From Heterohyrax brucei (Eukaryota; Chordata; Mammalia; Hyracoidea; Procaviidae), in the NCBI GenBank assembly GCA_028571685.1, contig CM053142.1, positions 132,982,796 to 133,046,795 on the forward strand: DNA of 64,000 nucleotides, written 5' to 3'. A program made the translations under genes and the position numbers. Position 1 is the first letter of the stretch, and every line of letters starts with the position of its first letter. Positions 1 through 10,420 of the stretch are shown here, piece after piece. Below the pieces are notes generated by a model. The model saw nothing but the letters and a program-made list of their open reading frames with translations. It was not told the origin of the DNA and ran no database searches.

Positions 1-773
1 AAGGAGGGAGAAAAAAAGCATCAATATGAAAACTTTAGTGTAAACACAGAAAGAGTTTCTGAGAAAAAATTTTTGAACAATAAGAATGGAATTAACTTTA
101 AGTGAGGGTTTCTAGAGTGTCTCTTCCAGGCCAAATTTTTCTTGAGATTTATACACTCTAATCTCCTATGTCTTCTTTCATTTTCTTTTATATGGAACAT
201 ATTTTTCCTTTCTCATTTAAAAAACAGGCTAACATTTGGCATTTGTATAACCATCATTAAGGCTATCATTATTTAAGATGCACAAATAATTTTTCATTAA
301 CATGGTTGTTTTCACTCCCACTATTATTTTAGTATTTAATACTCATTTCCCCCTTCCTTAACACTTCAGTTAATTTTCTATTGCCGGCAGAAATGCTGTA
401 GCTGATTATACATAGCTTGGCTTGTCAATAGAATTTAGATCAGTTTACTGTGTTACATTTATTCAATCTGGTAACTTCTGGGGGTATATTTTAAATAGAA
501 TATATCTTATAATTAATTCATACGTAAAATGTTTTAAAAGAGCAACTTAAGCATGTATTTAAACATTCAATGAAGTTGACAGTTAAAAGGCAGCAAACAA
601 AGTATTCCATTGGTTTCTTCTGCATGATAGCAGGAAAAAAGAATGTCTTTCACTGTATAAAATCAACTTCAATGGATAAAAACTTATCTCATGTTATTTC
701 TGAGATGTTTCATGGACAAGTAATTTAAAGTGATTATCTTAGAAAGACGACAGTGGCAATGTTAGGAAATAAA
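1..773. other. AT-rich intergenic DNA, nothing recognised
   Basis: Low-GC sequence with short A and T runs and stops in every frame. I see no coding frame, RNA gene or clear repeat family in it. Confidence 0.5.
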
Positions 774-817
774 CATAGATAGGATAAAACGTGTCCATAG
801 ATAGGATAAAACGTGTC
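774..817. repeat. 22-bp perfect tandem duplication
   Basis: The 22-bp unit beginning catagataggataaaacgtg occurs twice head to tail (774-795, 796-817) with no mismatch. The unit is not a simple-sequence motif. A recent local slippage or replication duplication is the simplest reading. Confidence 0.9.
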
Positions 818-912
818 CTACACACTAGTCTTTTCTTTTTAGTGGTAACTAAACTTTGGGAATGGACTGATTAGCAAGCCGTATCGACAGCCACTCATAT
901 CAAATCTGCATG

Positions 913-1112
913 GAGTCCCTGGGTGGTACAAATGGTTAAGTGCTTGACTTTAAGCTGAACAGTTGGTGGTTTCAAACCCAGATGTGTTGGAAGACAGGAC
1001 TGGCAATCTTCTTCCAAAAGGTCATAGACTTGAAAACCCTAAAGAGCAATGCTACTTGGCACACATGGGGTTGTCATGAGTCAGAACTGACTCAACAGCA
1101 ATTAATCACCAC
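913..1112 (+). mobile_element. AfroSINE, long-body form
   Basis: It starts gtccctgggtggtacaaatgg, a tRNA-like head with an A-box-like segment, and later carries a degraded B box (ggtttcaaaccc). The middle has an extra block (gacaggactggcaatcttctt...) absent from short copies. It ends ggttgtcatgagtcagaactg. The copy is diverged. The short ORF over it is fortuitous. Confidence 0.8.
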
Positions 1113-1437
1113 CACCACATATTTTAGCAATTTCTCTCATAAGATAGATGTAATGATTTCATGAGTTAGTATCAGGGCTTCTGGCACGAACTCCTGTTGA
1201 AAATTTGCATTCCCAACAAGTTCCCAGGTAATACTAATGCTGCCAGGTAGGGACCAATTCCGAGAACCACTAGTAGAACAATGGTTCCCCCTAAGAATCA
1301 TCTGGGGATCTCGTTAAAATGTAGATTCTGATTCAGTATATCTGAGGGTCAGCAGGGGGTCAAACTGGACAGACCAGTGTGAAGTCCTGGTTCATATATA
1401 AGTAAAATACTTAAATCAGCACATGGCATATAAAAGC

Positions 1438-1535
1438 TCAAAACCAAAACCACTGCAATCGAGTTGATTCTGACTCGCAGTAACCTTGTAAGTCAGAGTA
1501 GAAATGCCCCATGGAGTTTCCAAGGAGCACCTGGA
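1438..1535 (-). mobile_element. AfroSINE, 3' half
   Basis: Antisense SINE 3' end beginning aaaaccactgcaatcgagtt and running to the block ccatggagtttccaaggagc. The tRNA-like head is missing, as expected for a 5'-truncated retroposon. Confidence 0.8.
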
Positions 1536-1761
1536 ATATAATGACCCTTAAACAAATGTTTCCTACTTCAGTTTCTCCAAAAGATTTTTCTCTAATTGAA
1601 GTATGTTACTATTCTCTTTCTCGTTTTAGGCTGGATATACTATAACTGCTAAAAAGACTTCTTAACTAATAAAACACTCTTAGGTCTAACTTTTTCATTA
1701 CACTGATATCTTTAGAGTATCTGCAAATCTACTTTCCCAAGATATTGTACTGAGGAGGAAA

Positions 1762-1806
1762 AACTTGTTGCCATTAAGTTGATTCCAACTCACAGCTACC
1801 TTAAAA
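1762..1806 (-). mobile_element. AfroSINE 3' fragment
   Basis: About 45 bp resembling the antisense SINE end (gttgccattaagttgattcc aactcacag). Too short for subfamily assignment. Confidence 0.5.
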
Positions 1807-2059
1807 TACTGAATAAAAATACATGATCTCTAGCCTAAAGTTGCTTACTATTGATCAAACAATTTTTCATTTCTTCTCAAAAAATATTTTTTAGAACTTA
1901 TCACTTGCCAATACCGTGTGAAAAACTGGGGGAAAAAAGGAGACACAGTTCTTTCCCTAGAGCAGCTCATTGTCTAGAAAGGCAAAAATCCATTTTTAGG
2001 AAGGTTAAGTAAAAAGTGCATTTAGAATAACTTCACTTCAGATGAGACCTGAACAAAGA

Positions 2060-2400
2060 TGTATTAGTTATTTATTGCTGCATAGTACTCCAAACCTTGG
2101 GAATATAAAAAAATCTAACATTTATTACCTCAGAATCTAGAAGGGGATCAGCTCAGTGATTCTATGGATATCTCACGAGGTTGTGGCTAAGAATGGATTC
2201 ATTTGGAAGAAGCCTAAGAGAACTGGTTTCTAAGCTCACTCATGTGGTGTTGGCAGACCTCAATTCTTATTGGCTGTTTGCCAGAGTTCACTTTTTTACC
2301 ACCCAGGCTTCCCTACAGGTTGCTTGAGTACCCTCTTGACATAGCATCCAGCTTTCCCCATACTGAGTGATCTGAGGGAGCCTACCGTGAGGAAGAAGTT
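2060..2400. repeat. Old LTR-like mammalian repeat
   Basis: Begins tgtattagttatttattgct and runs through text typical of an old, very common placental repeat (cagctcagtga, aagctcactcatgtgg, tcttattggctg). It resembles a non-coding LTR of the ERVL/MaLR kind, but I could not fix the subfamily. No retroviral coding part is present. Confidence 0.4.
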
Positions 2401-2480
2401 CCAATGTATTTTATTACTTAGCTCCAGAATAACAGCTTCTCAATGTTATTCTGTTCATCAGAAACCCCCATTCTAAACAT

Positions 2481-2650
2481 CACTGCCACCAAGTTGGAAT
2501 TCAGAGACCGAGAACTCACCCACAGAATTTCCAAGGCTATTATCTTTATAGAGGCAGACTGCTACATCTTTCTTCCATGGAGTGGTTGGTGGCTTCAAAT
2601 TGCTGGCCTTTTGGTTAGCAGTGAAGCAGTCAATGTACCATCAAGGCTCC
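2481..2650 (-). mobile_element. AfroSINE, diverged antisense copy
   Basis: Reads catcactgccaccaagttgg, later cagactgctacatctttctt and ggccttttggttagcagtg, the antisense of a SINE head. The ORFs that overlap it are chance. Confidence 0.65.
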
Positions 2651-2749
2651 TTCATTAGAAGCAAGTCACCAAGACCAACTGACACTTGGAGTTGAACGAA
2701 GATCCATGTCTTGAAGAAAGGGGTATCAAAGACTTTTCAGATATATCTT

Positions 2750-3000
2750 TAAAGCCATCACAGAAGACTACAGAGAAATTTGATAAGACATTTTGAAGAG
2801 AGAAATAGGTCTCAAGGCAGAGAGAGGAACACTGCAAAGCTGTGAAGTATGACACAGCGTGACTGTACCCGAGGCTGAAAATGCAGGAAGGTGCTAGATC
2901 ATGAAAGGTTTCATATCTTTGGACTTTCATCTTTTAAGGGATAAGCCACTGTTAAAGACTTGATGCAGGGGGACTCTCCTAAGATGTGTACTACAGAAAG
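2750..3000 (+). repeat. Ancient mammalian repeat, family X (copy 1)
   Basis: Carries phrases such as gctagatcatgaaaggtttc and ggataagccactgttaaag that recur in diverged form near 5.6, 6.7, 19.9, 38.7 and 55.3 kb. I know this as a common old placental interspersed repeat but cannot assign its class. Confidence 0.4.
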
Positions 3001-3231
3001 ATAAATTTAAAAAACTTTTTCAAAAGCCCAGATAAAGAATTATCAGAATATGATTCAAAGAATGGCTAAGGGAATTGAAAGAGGAAGATGTATTCTAGAC
3101 ATATTTAGAAAGTAAAAAGTGATTAGATGTGGGGTGCAGACAAAAGATTTTGTGCAGACAGGCAACTGGATATGTGGTACTATTTCTCAGAATTATGCAC
3201 TTATTTCCTTAAACATAAAGGTAAATAACCA

Positions 3232-5062
3232 GGTCATGAAAAAGACAGAAAAGACCTAGCTGGATGTCAGAAGAGACTCTGAACTTGCACTTAAACACTG
3301 AGCAGCTACAGCAAAAAAAGAAAAAATGATGAACTAGAAGAACTGAAGATTTCAAAGGGTGGCTTGAGAAGACAAAGTATTATAATGATACGTACAAAGA
3401 GCTGGAGACAGAAACCAAAAGCTAAGAGCATATGCAGCATTTCTCAAGCTGAACAAAAAATTTAAGCCTTGAAATAGTGAAACATGGGGAAAACATTAAA
3501 TGATGAAACAGGCATCAAAAGATACAAGGAATACAATCATTACACCAAAAAGAAATTAGTCAATGTCTAACCATTTCAAGAGGCAGTATATACTCAGAAG
3601 GAAGAAGTCCAAGCTACACTGAAGACACTGGCAAAAAACAAAGCTCCAGGAATTGGTGGAATATCAACTCAAATGATTCAACAGATGCAACACTGCAAGT
3701 GTTCACTTGTCTATGCTGAGAAATTTGGAAGCCAGCTACGAGGCCAACTGAGATCCATATTTATGCCTCTTCCTGCAAGAGGTGATCCAACTGAATGCAG
3801 AAATTATTTAACGATATCATTAACATCACAAACAATATTTTGCTAAAGAGCATTCAAAAGCAACTGCAGCAGGGTACTGACAGGCAACTGCCAGAAATTC
3901 AGGCTGGATTCAGAAGAGGATGTGGAACCAGGGATACCACTGGTGATGTCAGATGAATCTTGGCTGAAAGTGGACAATACCAGAAAGATGTTTGCTTGTG
4001 TTTTATTGACTATGCAAATACATTGGACTGTGTAAATCACAACAAATCATGGACAGTATTGTGGAGAATGGGAATTCCAGAACACTTAATTGTGTTCATG
4101 AAGAATTTGTACATGCATCGAGAGACAGTCATTCAAACAAAACTAGGGGACACTGCATGAAGGTCATAAAGGTGTCTATCTGCATAAAGTCAAGAAAGGT
4201 GTCTATCAGGGTTGTATCCTGTCATCACACCTAGTCAATCTGTACGCTGAATTGGACCATATAAAGAAGAACGAGGCATCAGCACTGGAGGGGAACTCAT
4301 TAAGAACCTGCGTTTTACAGATGACACAATCTTGCTTGTTGATAGCGAAGAGGACTTGAAACACTAACACAGATCAAAGATCACAGACTTCAGCATGCAT
4401 TAGCTCGTACAGGATAACAAAAATTTTCACAATTGGACCAATAAGCAACATTATTATAAACAGAAAGAAGATTGAGGTTGTCAAGGATTTCATTTTACTT
4501 GGATCCACAATCAAAACCCTTAGAAGCAGCAGTTGGCAAATCACAAGACACATTGCATTGGGAAAATCTGCTGCAAGAGACCTCTTTCCAGTGCTGAAAA
4601 GTAAAGATATTACCTTGAAGACTAAGGTGGGCCTGACCCAAGACACAGTATTTTCAATCACATCTTATGTGAAAGCTGAACAATGAACAAGGAAAACTGA
4701 AGAACTGATTCCTTTGTATTGTGGTGTTAGAGAAGCATATTTAATACACTATTAAAACGCCAAAAGAAGAAACACATGTGTCTTGGAGGAAGTGCAACCA
4801 GAGTGCGCCTTGGAAGCACAGCTGTGTCTTACATATCTTGGAGGTTACCAGGCAGGATCAATCCCTGAAGGATACCATGCTTGGAAAACAGAGGGTCAGC
4901 ATAAAAACAGGAAGACCTTCAATGAGATGGAATCACACAACAGCTGCCACAAGGAACAATTGTGGGCATGGCACAGGACTTGGACAGTGTGTTTTTCTGT
5001 TGTACAGTGGGTACCTATGAGTTAGAACCAAGCTGATGGCACCTACCAACATCACTCATTTA
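3232..5062 (+). mobile_element. RTE/BovB-type LINE, 5'-truncated and decayed
   Basis: Starts after the endonuclease region and runs through the reverse transcriptase and C-terminal domain to the 3' end. A broken RT frame at 3960-4160 shows a CFIDYAN...DCVNHNK block. The catalytic YADD-type motif is seen near 4317 as FTDD. The C-terminal part appears around 4780-5020 in two shifted frames. Frameshifts and stops are frequent, so it is non-functional. The end (ctatgagttagaacc...gatggcacct) is shared with the SINEs, which are mobilised by this LINE class. Confidence 0.85.
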
Positions 5063-5156
5063 TGTTTTAGATGAGCTCCAGGGAACCACATAATAAATCA
5101 GACTCCTTATTTAGTGGCAATTTCTATCATGGGTATTTTTATTGCAGTGCTTTTCT

Positions 5157-5312
5157 GAAACACCAGTGGTGCAGTGGATAACTGTTATGGCTGCTAACCA
5201 GGTCAGCAGTTTTTGAATCTACCAGGGGTTCCTTGGAAATCCTATGAGACAGTTCTATTCTGGAGGGTAGGTCACCAACAGCTGGAATGGACTTGATGGC
5301 ATTGAGTTTGGG
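5157..5312 (+). mobile_element. AfroSINE, near full length
   Basis: Head caccagtggtgcagtggata, then gctaaccaggtcagcag and a damaged B box, ending ggaatggacttgatggcatt. It lies about 95 bp beyond the RTE end. Confidence 0.85.
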
Positions 5313-5564
5313 CTTTTATTTTTCCTAATTTGCCAGTTTGCCTTGCCAACTACCTTGTGATAACCACACAGGTTTTCCAGATAAGAACATAAAAATTTTG
5401 TTTTCAAGGACCAGGGCCTAAGAATATCCATCCCACCAGTTCAATTGTTTTTCCTGGTTGCTTTCTAGCCAAGATTTTATAAACTGTCTTCAAAGAAACC
5501 TTTCATTTATTTATAAAACAAGTCTATCTAATCTTAATGATCTGTTTTGTTTCTTCATTCATTA

Positions 5565-5730
5565 GCTCATTCAAATAGCAGCACACATCTAATTTCTAAT
5601 ACATGTGACAAACCAATGAAAAAAACAGATGTAGTCCCGGTTTTCATGGAGCTCACACTTTAGTTATGAGGCATGCAGATGATAATAAATTAGCAAGGCA
5701 AATATAAGTGCTTTTAAGAAAATAAGGGGG
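5565..5730 (+). repeat. Ancient repeat family X (copy 2, left part)
   Basis: Contains ttttcatggagctcacactt and gataataaattagcaagg. The sequence that follows in other copies resumes at about 6002, so the SINE at 5731-5999 split it. Confidence 0.45.
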
Positions 5731-5999
5731 GCTAGTTTAGTGGTAGAATTCTTGCCATATATATGGAAGACTGAGTTTGATTCCCTAAGAATCTATGTGG
5801 GCAGCCACAACCTACCAGTGGAGGCTTCTGTGATGATATAATGCTAAAGGGGTTTCACTGGAGCTTCCAGACTGGGAAGAATTGGTGATCTCTGAAAATC
5901 ACAATGGTCCAATCCACAACTGATCATAAAGCATTTTGTTGTGCTGTACATGGCACTGCCAGAAGTTGGAGGCCAACTTGATGGTACCTAACAACATTA
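5731..5999 (+). mobile_element. AfroSINE, third body type with RTE-derived blocks
   Basis: tRNA-like head gctagtttagtggtagaatt with B box gagtttgattccc. The body then matches the 5' region of the RTE LINE seen at 40.2 kb (shared block tttcactggagcttccagac). The tail (gcattttgttgtgctgtaca ... gatggtacctaacaac) matches the RTE 3' end. The SINE is therefore a head plus both RTE ends. Confidence 0.8.
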
Positions 6000-6001
6000 C
6001 A

Positions 6002-6130
6002 AAAATAGAGGGTCATGTGATAAGAGAATAAATGGGAAGGCAGCTACTTCAGGTAGGGTGGCCAGGGAGTCTCTCAGACATGGCATTTAAGACCTGAAGA
6101 ATAAGAATGACCAAGTAAAAAAGGCCCTGA
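6002..6130 (+). repeat. Ancient repeat family X (copy 2, right part)
   Basis: Continues the repeat interrupted at 5730 (gggtggccagggagtctctc, catttaagacctgaagaat). Confidence 0.4.
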
Positions 6131-6139
6131 AATGGCTAA

Positions 6140-6480
6140 CAATTAATACTGGGTTTGGTTGAGAACAAAAGACCTAACAGTAGCTTGAGTAACAGTTTAT
6201 TTTTCTCTCATATCAAAATCTAGAGGTAACGTATATGGGGCTGGTATGGTGCATCAATCTAGAAAGTCTTCCAGTACCCAGGCTCTTGTCAGCATCTGTG
6301 TTGTGGGGTGTGGAATACAGGAAGAGAAAAAGAAGTAAAGGACTGAATGCACACAACAGCTTTTAAGGGTAGTTCTGAAAAGATGTCACCATGACATTTA
6401 TACGTCACTGGTCAGATCCATCACATGGCTACACAAGAGGCTGGAAAATATAGTCTTTATTCTGGATGGTCATGTGTCCA
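6140..6480. repeat. Ancient interspersed repeat, class not assigned
   Basis: Phrases such as aacagtttatttttctctca and aatatagtctttattctgga belong to an old placental repeat I recognise by text but cannot classify. Confidence 0.35.
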
Positions 6481-6639
6481 TACCCATTACTATGAAAAAA
6501 ATTGAGGAATTTTAGGGTACAAATAAAACTCTGCTACAGACTGGAAAGAACTTAGCATGTGACAAAACAGAAAGGAGGCAATGGGAATGTGGAAAAAGAT
6601 GAAGTTTGTGAAAGAGGTAGCAGCCAGATCATAGTCTGA

Positions 6640-6960
6640 AAGACCACAGTACAAACCAAGCATCTTCTCTGTGCACAGGGAAGTCATAATCTAATGAAGT
6701 TTTTTAAAAACAAATGACTCTGGCTATGGAGAGAACAGTTTGAAGGAGTATAAAGCAAAGCAGAAGCAGACAGTGTGGATTCTGCAGTGGTCCAAAGAGA
6801 GAACACAGTGACTCCAACAGTGTGGGAGCACTGAAGGTGGCAGGCGGCTGCATTCAGAACATATTTGTACAATAGAGCTGATACTGGCTAGTGCGCTGAA
6901 TGTGAGTGACAGGGAAAGACAGCAATCATAGAAGATTTCCAGTTTTATGCATGATCAAGT
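6640..6960 (+). repeat. Ancient repeat family X (copy 3)
   Basis: Shows atgactctggctatggagag, followed by text resembling the same old repeat as at 19.8 kb and 38.7 kb. Short ORFs on the minus strand here are chance. Confidence 0.35.
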
Positions 6961-6969
6961 GGGTGAATG

Positions 6970-7477
6970 GTGGAACTATTTATGGAAATCACAAAGATTA
7001 GGGGAGGAATGAACAAGGGAATTGCAATGGTCTGTTTTATAAAAATTAGACATGTCTTTTCTGTCCCTTGCCACTGTGAAATGTTCATAAATGTCCACAT
7101 CTTCTACAACTAGTTATACACAAACTTATTCTTCCTTAATAAGGTATTTTTTCTCAATCTAAGTCAATTTTTCTATAAAGTGCAATGTAATTAACCTTAC
7201 ATGTATTTTGAAAATATACAAAACACATACTTGTAAGTATGGACTGTTTAAAACTATCTACCAATTGGGCAAATTCACTTTAATATCTGCAATAAAGATG
7301 AACTTGCTAATGCAAAAGGACAATTAAAAAAATGCACCATTTATTGATTGCTTATGGAACACCAAAAATATACAAATTTTAGAACGTTTTCTATCTAGAA
7401 CCATTCTCTATGGTGAGTATAAGGCAAATTTTGCAGATCTGTTATAGACTCGACACAAGTAATAAAAATAAACTAAA
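6970..7477. other. AT-rich DNA, nothing recognised
   Basis: No coding frame or clear repeat family seen. Confidence 0.45.
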
Positions 7478-7567
7478 CTCACTTGCATCAAGTCAGTCAA
7501 TTCTGACTCGTAATGACCCTATGGGCAGTACAAAACTGCCCATAGGGTTTCCAAGCTGAAAACCCTT
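7478..7567 (-). mobile_element. AfroSINE 3' end with perfect 13-bp palindrome
   Basis: Antisense SINE 3' part (caattctgactcgtaatgac). Arms at 7517-7529 and 7535-7547 are perfectly complementary around a 5-base loop. Other SINE copies show only an imperfect version of this palindrome. Confidence 0.8.
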
Positions 7568-9049
7568 TAAATTCATCCTAAATAGCATTATTTTAAAAAG
7601 AGCAATAGCATCCATGTATTTTTTCCTAATACTCTCTCCCTATACACGTAACATCATGAAAATGTTTGCTGTTCTTTGTCTTTCAATAAAGTACCCAAGG
7701 TAACAAAATCCTCATTATCAGATCTGTCCCCTTTGGAAGTGATCTCTACAGTTTTTCCAACATTTATACTATTTAAAATTTGTGCTTTTTTGAATAAATA
7801 TAGGGAGGTAAGAATAAATCTACGTTTGGGGCTTGAGTTCTATACATAAATTAAAAAAATAAGACTAGAAAGGTAAGTGATGTTTGATACACATGCAAGC
7901 ATATTGGGTTTTTATTATTCCATTTTACGGCCCCAAATTACTAATGGTTATACTTTTAAATTATTACTAGATTGCTAAGTATTACTAAATGTTATTGTAC
8001 ACAGAAACACAGTTGGTCTTTTAACACACAATCTTATGGTAATAAGATGCTAGTACATCAGAAGAGGAAGCAGAATAGCCAGGAAGAAATTGTTAGGGGA
8101 AGGAGGGTGACAGTGAAGAAAGAACAGAAATAAATGGTACTCTTGGATTTCTCCTAAAATTAAAACGCAAACAAACAAACAAAAAAACCATGGCATTTAA
8201 TGAAATGAATAACTAGGTCAAACCTTTTTTATTGGCTACATGAGCAACATTTAGAATTTAAGCTCACACAGTATCTGCTGAAAACAACTTACATTTGAAA
8301 ACAGTTATTTTTTATTTTACAGAAAGTCTTGCTGTTTAGGGCTGAAATGTCCTTTGACCTTCAGTGACAAATTCTGAATTTGAGTACAGTGATTTTTTGG
8401 GGGAAAGAGAAAGGTGACTTTATAAACCAAACAAAAAAAGTAAAGATTTTATTCACCTCAAATTAACTGTACATTTGTTAGTAAATCATTAAAACTCCAA
8501 CAAGAAGAAGTAACAATTCTCAAGTTTTGGAACTAAATTCCAAAACACACTCACAAAAGATTTTTTCCTTTAAATCCCCAAATGCTGAGCAATTACAAAT
8601 AGGGTAGCGTTTATTCACACATAAAGAAATAGAGCACAATTTATTATTCCAAGAAAACAACCTTAAGTTCACTTTGAGCAACAATTATTTTCCAGGAAAA
8701 GAGATTTCTGCAATTTTCTCCAAGGTCACCTAAATCACAAACGGTCTTGCTGATGGCCCAGTCACTCAAGATTACGGGGAGACTGGGGAGCTGGGGCGAG
8801 CTGTGTGAGGTGGAGTCCATGCCGACTCGAGATACAAGTGGAGGCTAGACAAAGTGCTCTACACCTAACTCAGCTTGCACAGACTCAAAATAATGCTCTC
8901 AAAGACCTGCTCTCCAACATACTCCCTCCCAACACGTTAAGGAAAAAAAATAAGGGTGGTGAGTAAAAAACAGCAATGTTTCGGCAGAGTGCAACTCACT
9001 TCTCAGGAGGTGACGGTGACGTGCTGCTGGTCCCTGGGAGTGCATGACA
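7568..9049. other. AT-rich flank upstream of the CpG island
   Basis: Mostly A/T-rich with an AAAC-rich run near 8165-8190. GC rises from about 8760. No exon could be supported. Confidence 0.45.
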
Positions 9050-9499
9050 AGCACCGAAGCTTTCAAGGGCTGAGGGAGGAAAAACGGACAGCGGTCAGGT
9101 TTGTTTCAGGTGGAGGGAGTGAAGCAGGGCCCCGCTCCAGGCGGACGGGGGAGGGCGGAGTGTTGGACACAAACACAAACACGCTCCACGTCCCCGAGGA
9201 GGGCGGACCGACGCCACCTCACCATTCCCCGCCCCTAGACCCCGCGGTCCCCCTCTGACCTACAGCCTGAGCCCAGCGCGAAGCAACCCGCTCCCAGGAC
9301 GGCGCAGAGGCCCCTGCTCGCTGTAACCGCCGCGGACAAGCCTTCCACAGAGTGAGAAGGGGACACGGTGCAGGCGGCGGTGGAGGCGATGGGACAGTGA
9401 AGCTCCTCGCTCCACTTTCTTCCGAGAGCGCAGGAAGGTGACTACCTATCCCAACCCTGCCGGTGTGGCCCACTCAGTCCCACCTTCCGCCGCCGCCTT

Positions 9500-9618
9500 A
9501 AGGCAAGCCGGAGCGACGGGGGTCACGGCGGGGGTCAGAGGGTAAAGGTCTTGCTCCCAGCAGCCTCCGCGGTGGATACGTCGCCATCTTGGATCCGCGG
9601 GACGAGAAAATTCATGCG
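9500..9618 (+). other. Candidate first exon (5' UTR) ending at a strong splice donor
   Basis: The right edge is set by cg|gtgagt at 9618/9619, close to the consensus donor. The left edge is a guess because the transcription start cannot be read from sequence. The segment contains ccgcggtggatacgtcgcca and the YY1-type motif, which in promoters commonly lies shortly downstream of the start. An ATG at 9614 lies two bases before the donor, so coding could begin with only five bases in this exon, or the exon may be wholly untranslated. No matching downstream exon was recognised. Confidence 0.5.
9583..9592 (+). promoter_or_regulatory. YY1-type motif (gccatcttgg)
   Basis: Exact match to the core gccatctt on the + strand. 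Oriented copies of this motif just downstream of the start are characteristic of many CpG-island genes, which supports left-to-right transcription. Confidence 0.65.
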
Positions 9619-9809
9619 GTGAGTTTTTGGCAAATTTTCGGAAGTCTGGCTGCGGGGCGCGCGGCGGGGGCGGCGGATTCAGGTCTCCCGCAAGACGGGG
9701 GAATGCCTAGAGGCCGGCTCGGTCGCGTCCAGGGTCTGCGGGCAGCGTCCCGACCCGCCGCTTCCCGTTGCTTTTGTCTAGGCTCCAATCGAGAGAGGGA
9801 GAGCGGAGC

Positions 9810-9850
9810 GGGCGGGGAGGGGGGTGGCGGCGGTGGAGGGAGGGAGGGGG
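9810..9850 (+). promoter_or_regulatory. G-run cluster, potential G-quadruplex
   Basis: Runs of G separated by one to three bases (gggcggggaggggggtggcg, then gggagggaggggg). It lies about 190 bp inside the candidate first intron. Structure formation is an inference. Confidence 0.6.
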
Positions 9851-10420
9851 TGTGTATAGAGGGTGGTGGTGAACGGGACGTAAAGCGTCGCTCTACTCAG
9901 GCCGCTACCGCGGCAGTTCTGGCGCTTAGGCCCGGTCCCCCGCCGAGGGCAGCCGGGCTTTCCCCACACTCGGTTCCTCCAGGCTCCCGCCAGCGCGGAG
10001 GAGCTGCCGCTGCCGCGCTGCTTCTTGGGGAAGAAGAGAAGGCGGCAGTAGCGGTGGCCGAGGAGCCCGGGCCCGCTTTAGACGGTGCTCCCGTCTTTCC
10101 AGCAGCTGCTGCGGTCTGTGGCTCCAGTCGCTACCAGCACGTCGCCTGCAACTTGTGTGTGTTTCTCTATATTAAAAATGGGGGGTATTGGGCTGGCTAA
10201 CGGCCTTCAGGCCTTAGGGTACCAAAGGCTGTAGGTGGTGGAAGATGAGGGAGTGCGGCTGTGATGCCTCTGCCACCTCATCCGGAGGATGAAGCTTCCG
10301 TGGTGTCGTAGGGACTGAGTCCGGATGGTCCTCCGGTGGCGGAGGCACCCGAGACGCTTCAGTCTGTGAAGTTGCTAGCACCAGGTTTTCACTTCCGCTG
10401 GGGCCTCTCCTTCGTCTGTT

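Larger units (their letters stand above)
9050..10420 (+). promoter_or_regulatory. CpG island, probable promoter of an unidentified gene
   Basis: This is the only stretch of the window with dense CpG dinucleotides and high GC (ccgcggg, ggcgcgcggcgggggcgg, cgccgccgcc). No TATA box is evident. With the YY1-type site at 9583 and the splice donor at 9618/9619 it looks like a housekeeping-type promoter transcribed left to right. Methylation-protected CpG islands of this size usually mark a transcription start. The gene is not recognisable because only a short first exon is visible. Transcription in the other direction cannot be excluded. The long open frames here reflect GC richness, not a protein. 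Confidence 0.8.

Noticed and set aside
9589..10200. 203-codon open frame in the CpG island
   Set aside because: It starts with TTG, crosses a strong splice donor, and its product is low-complexity A/G/R-rich text expected from GC-rich DNA.
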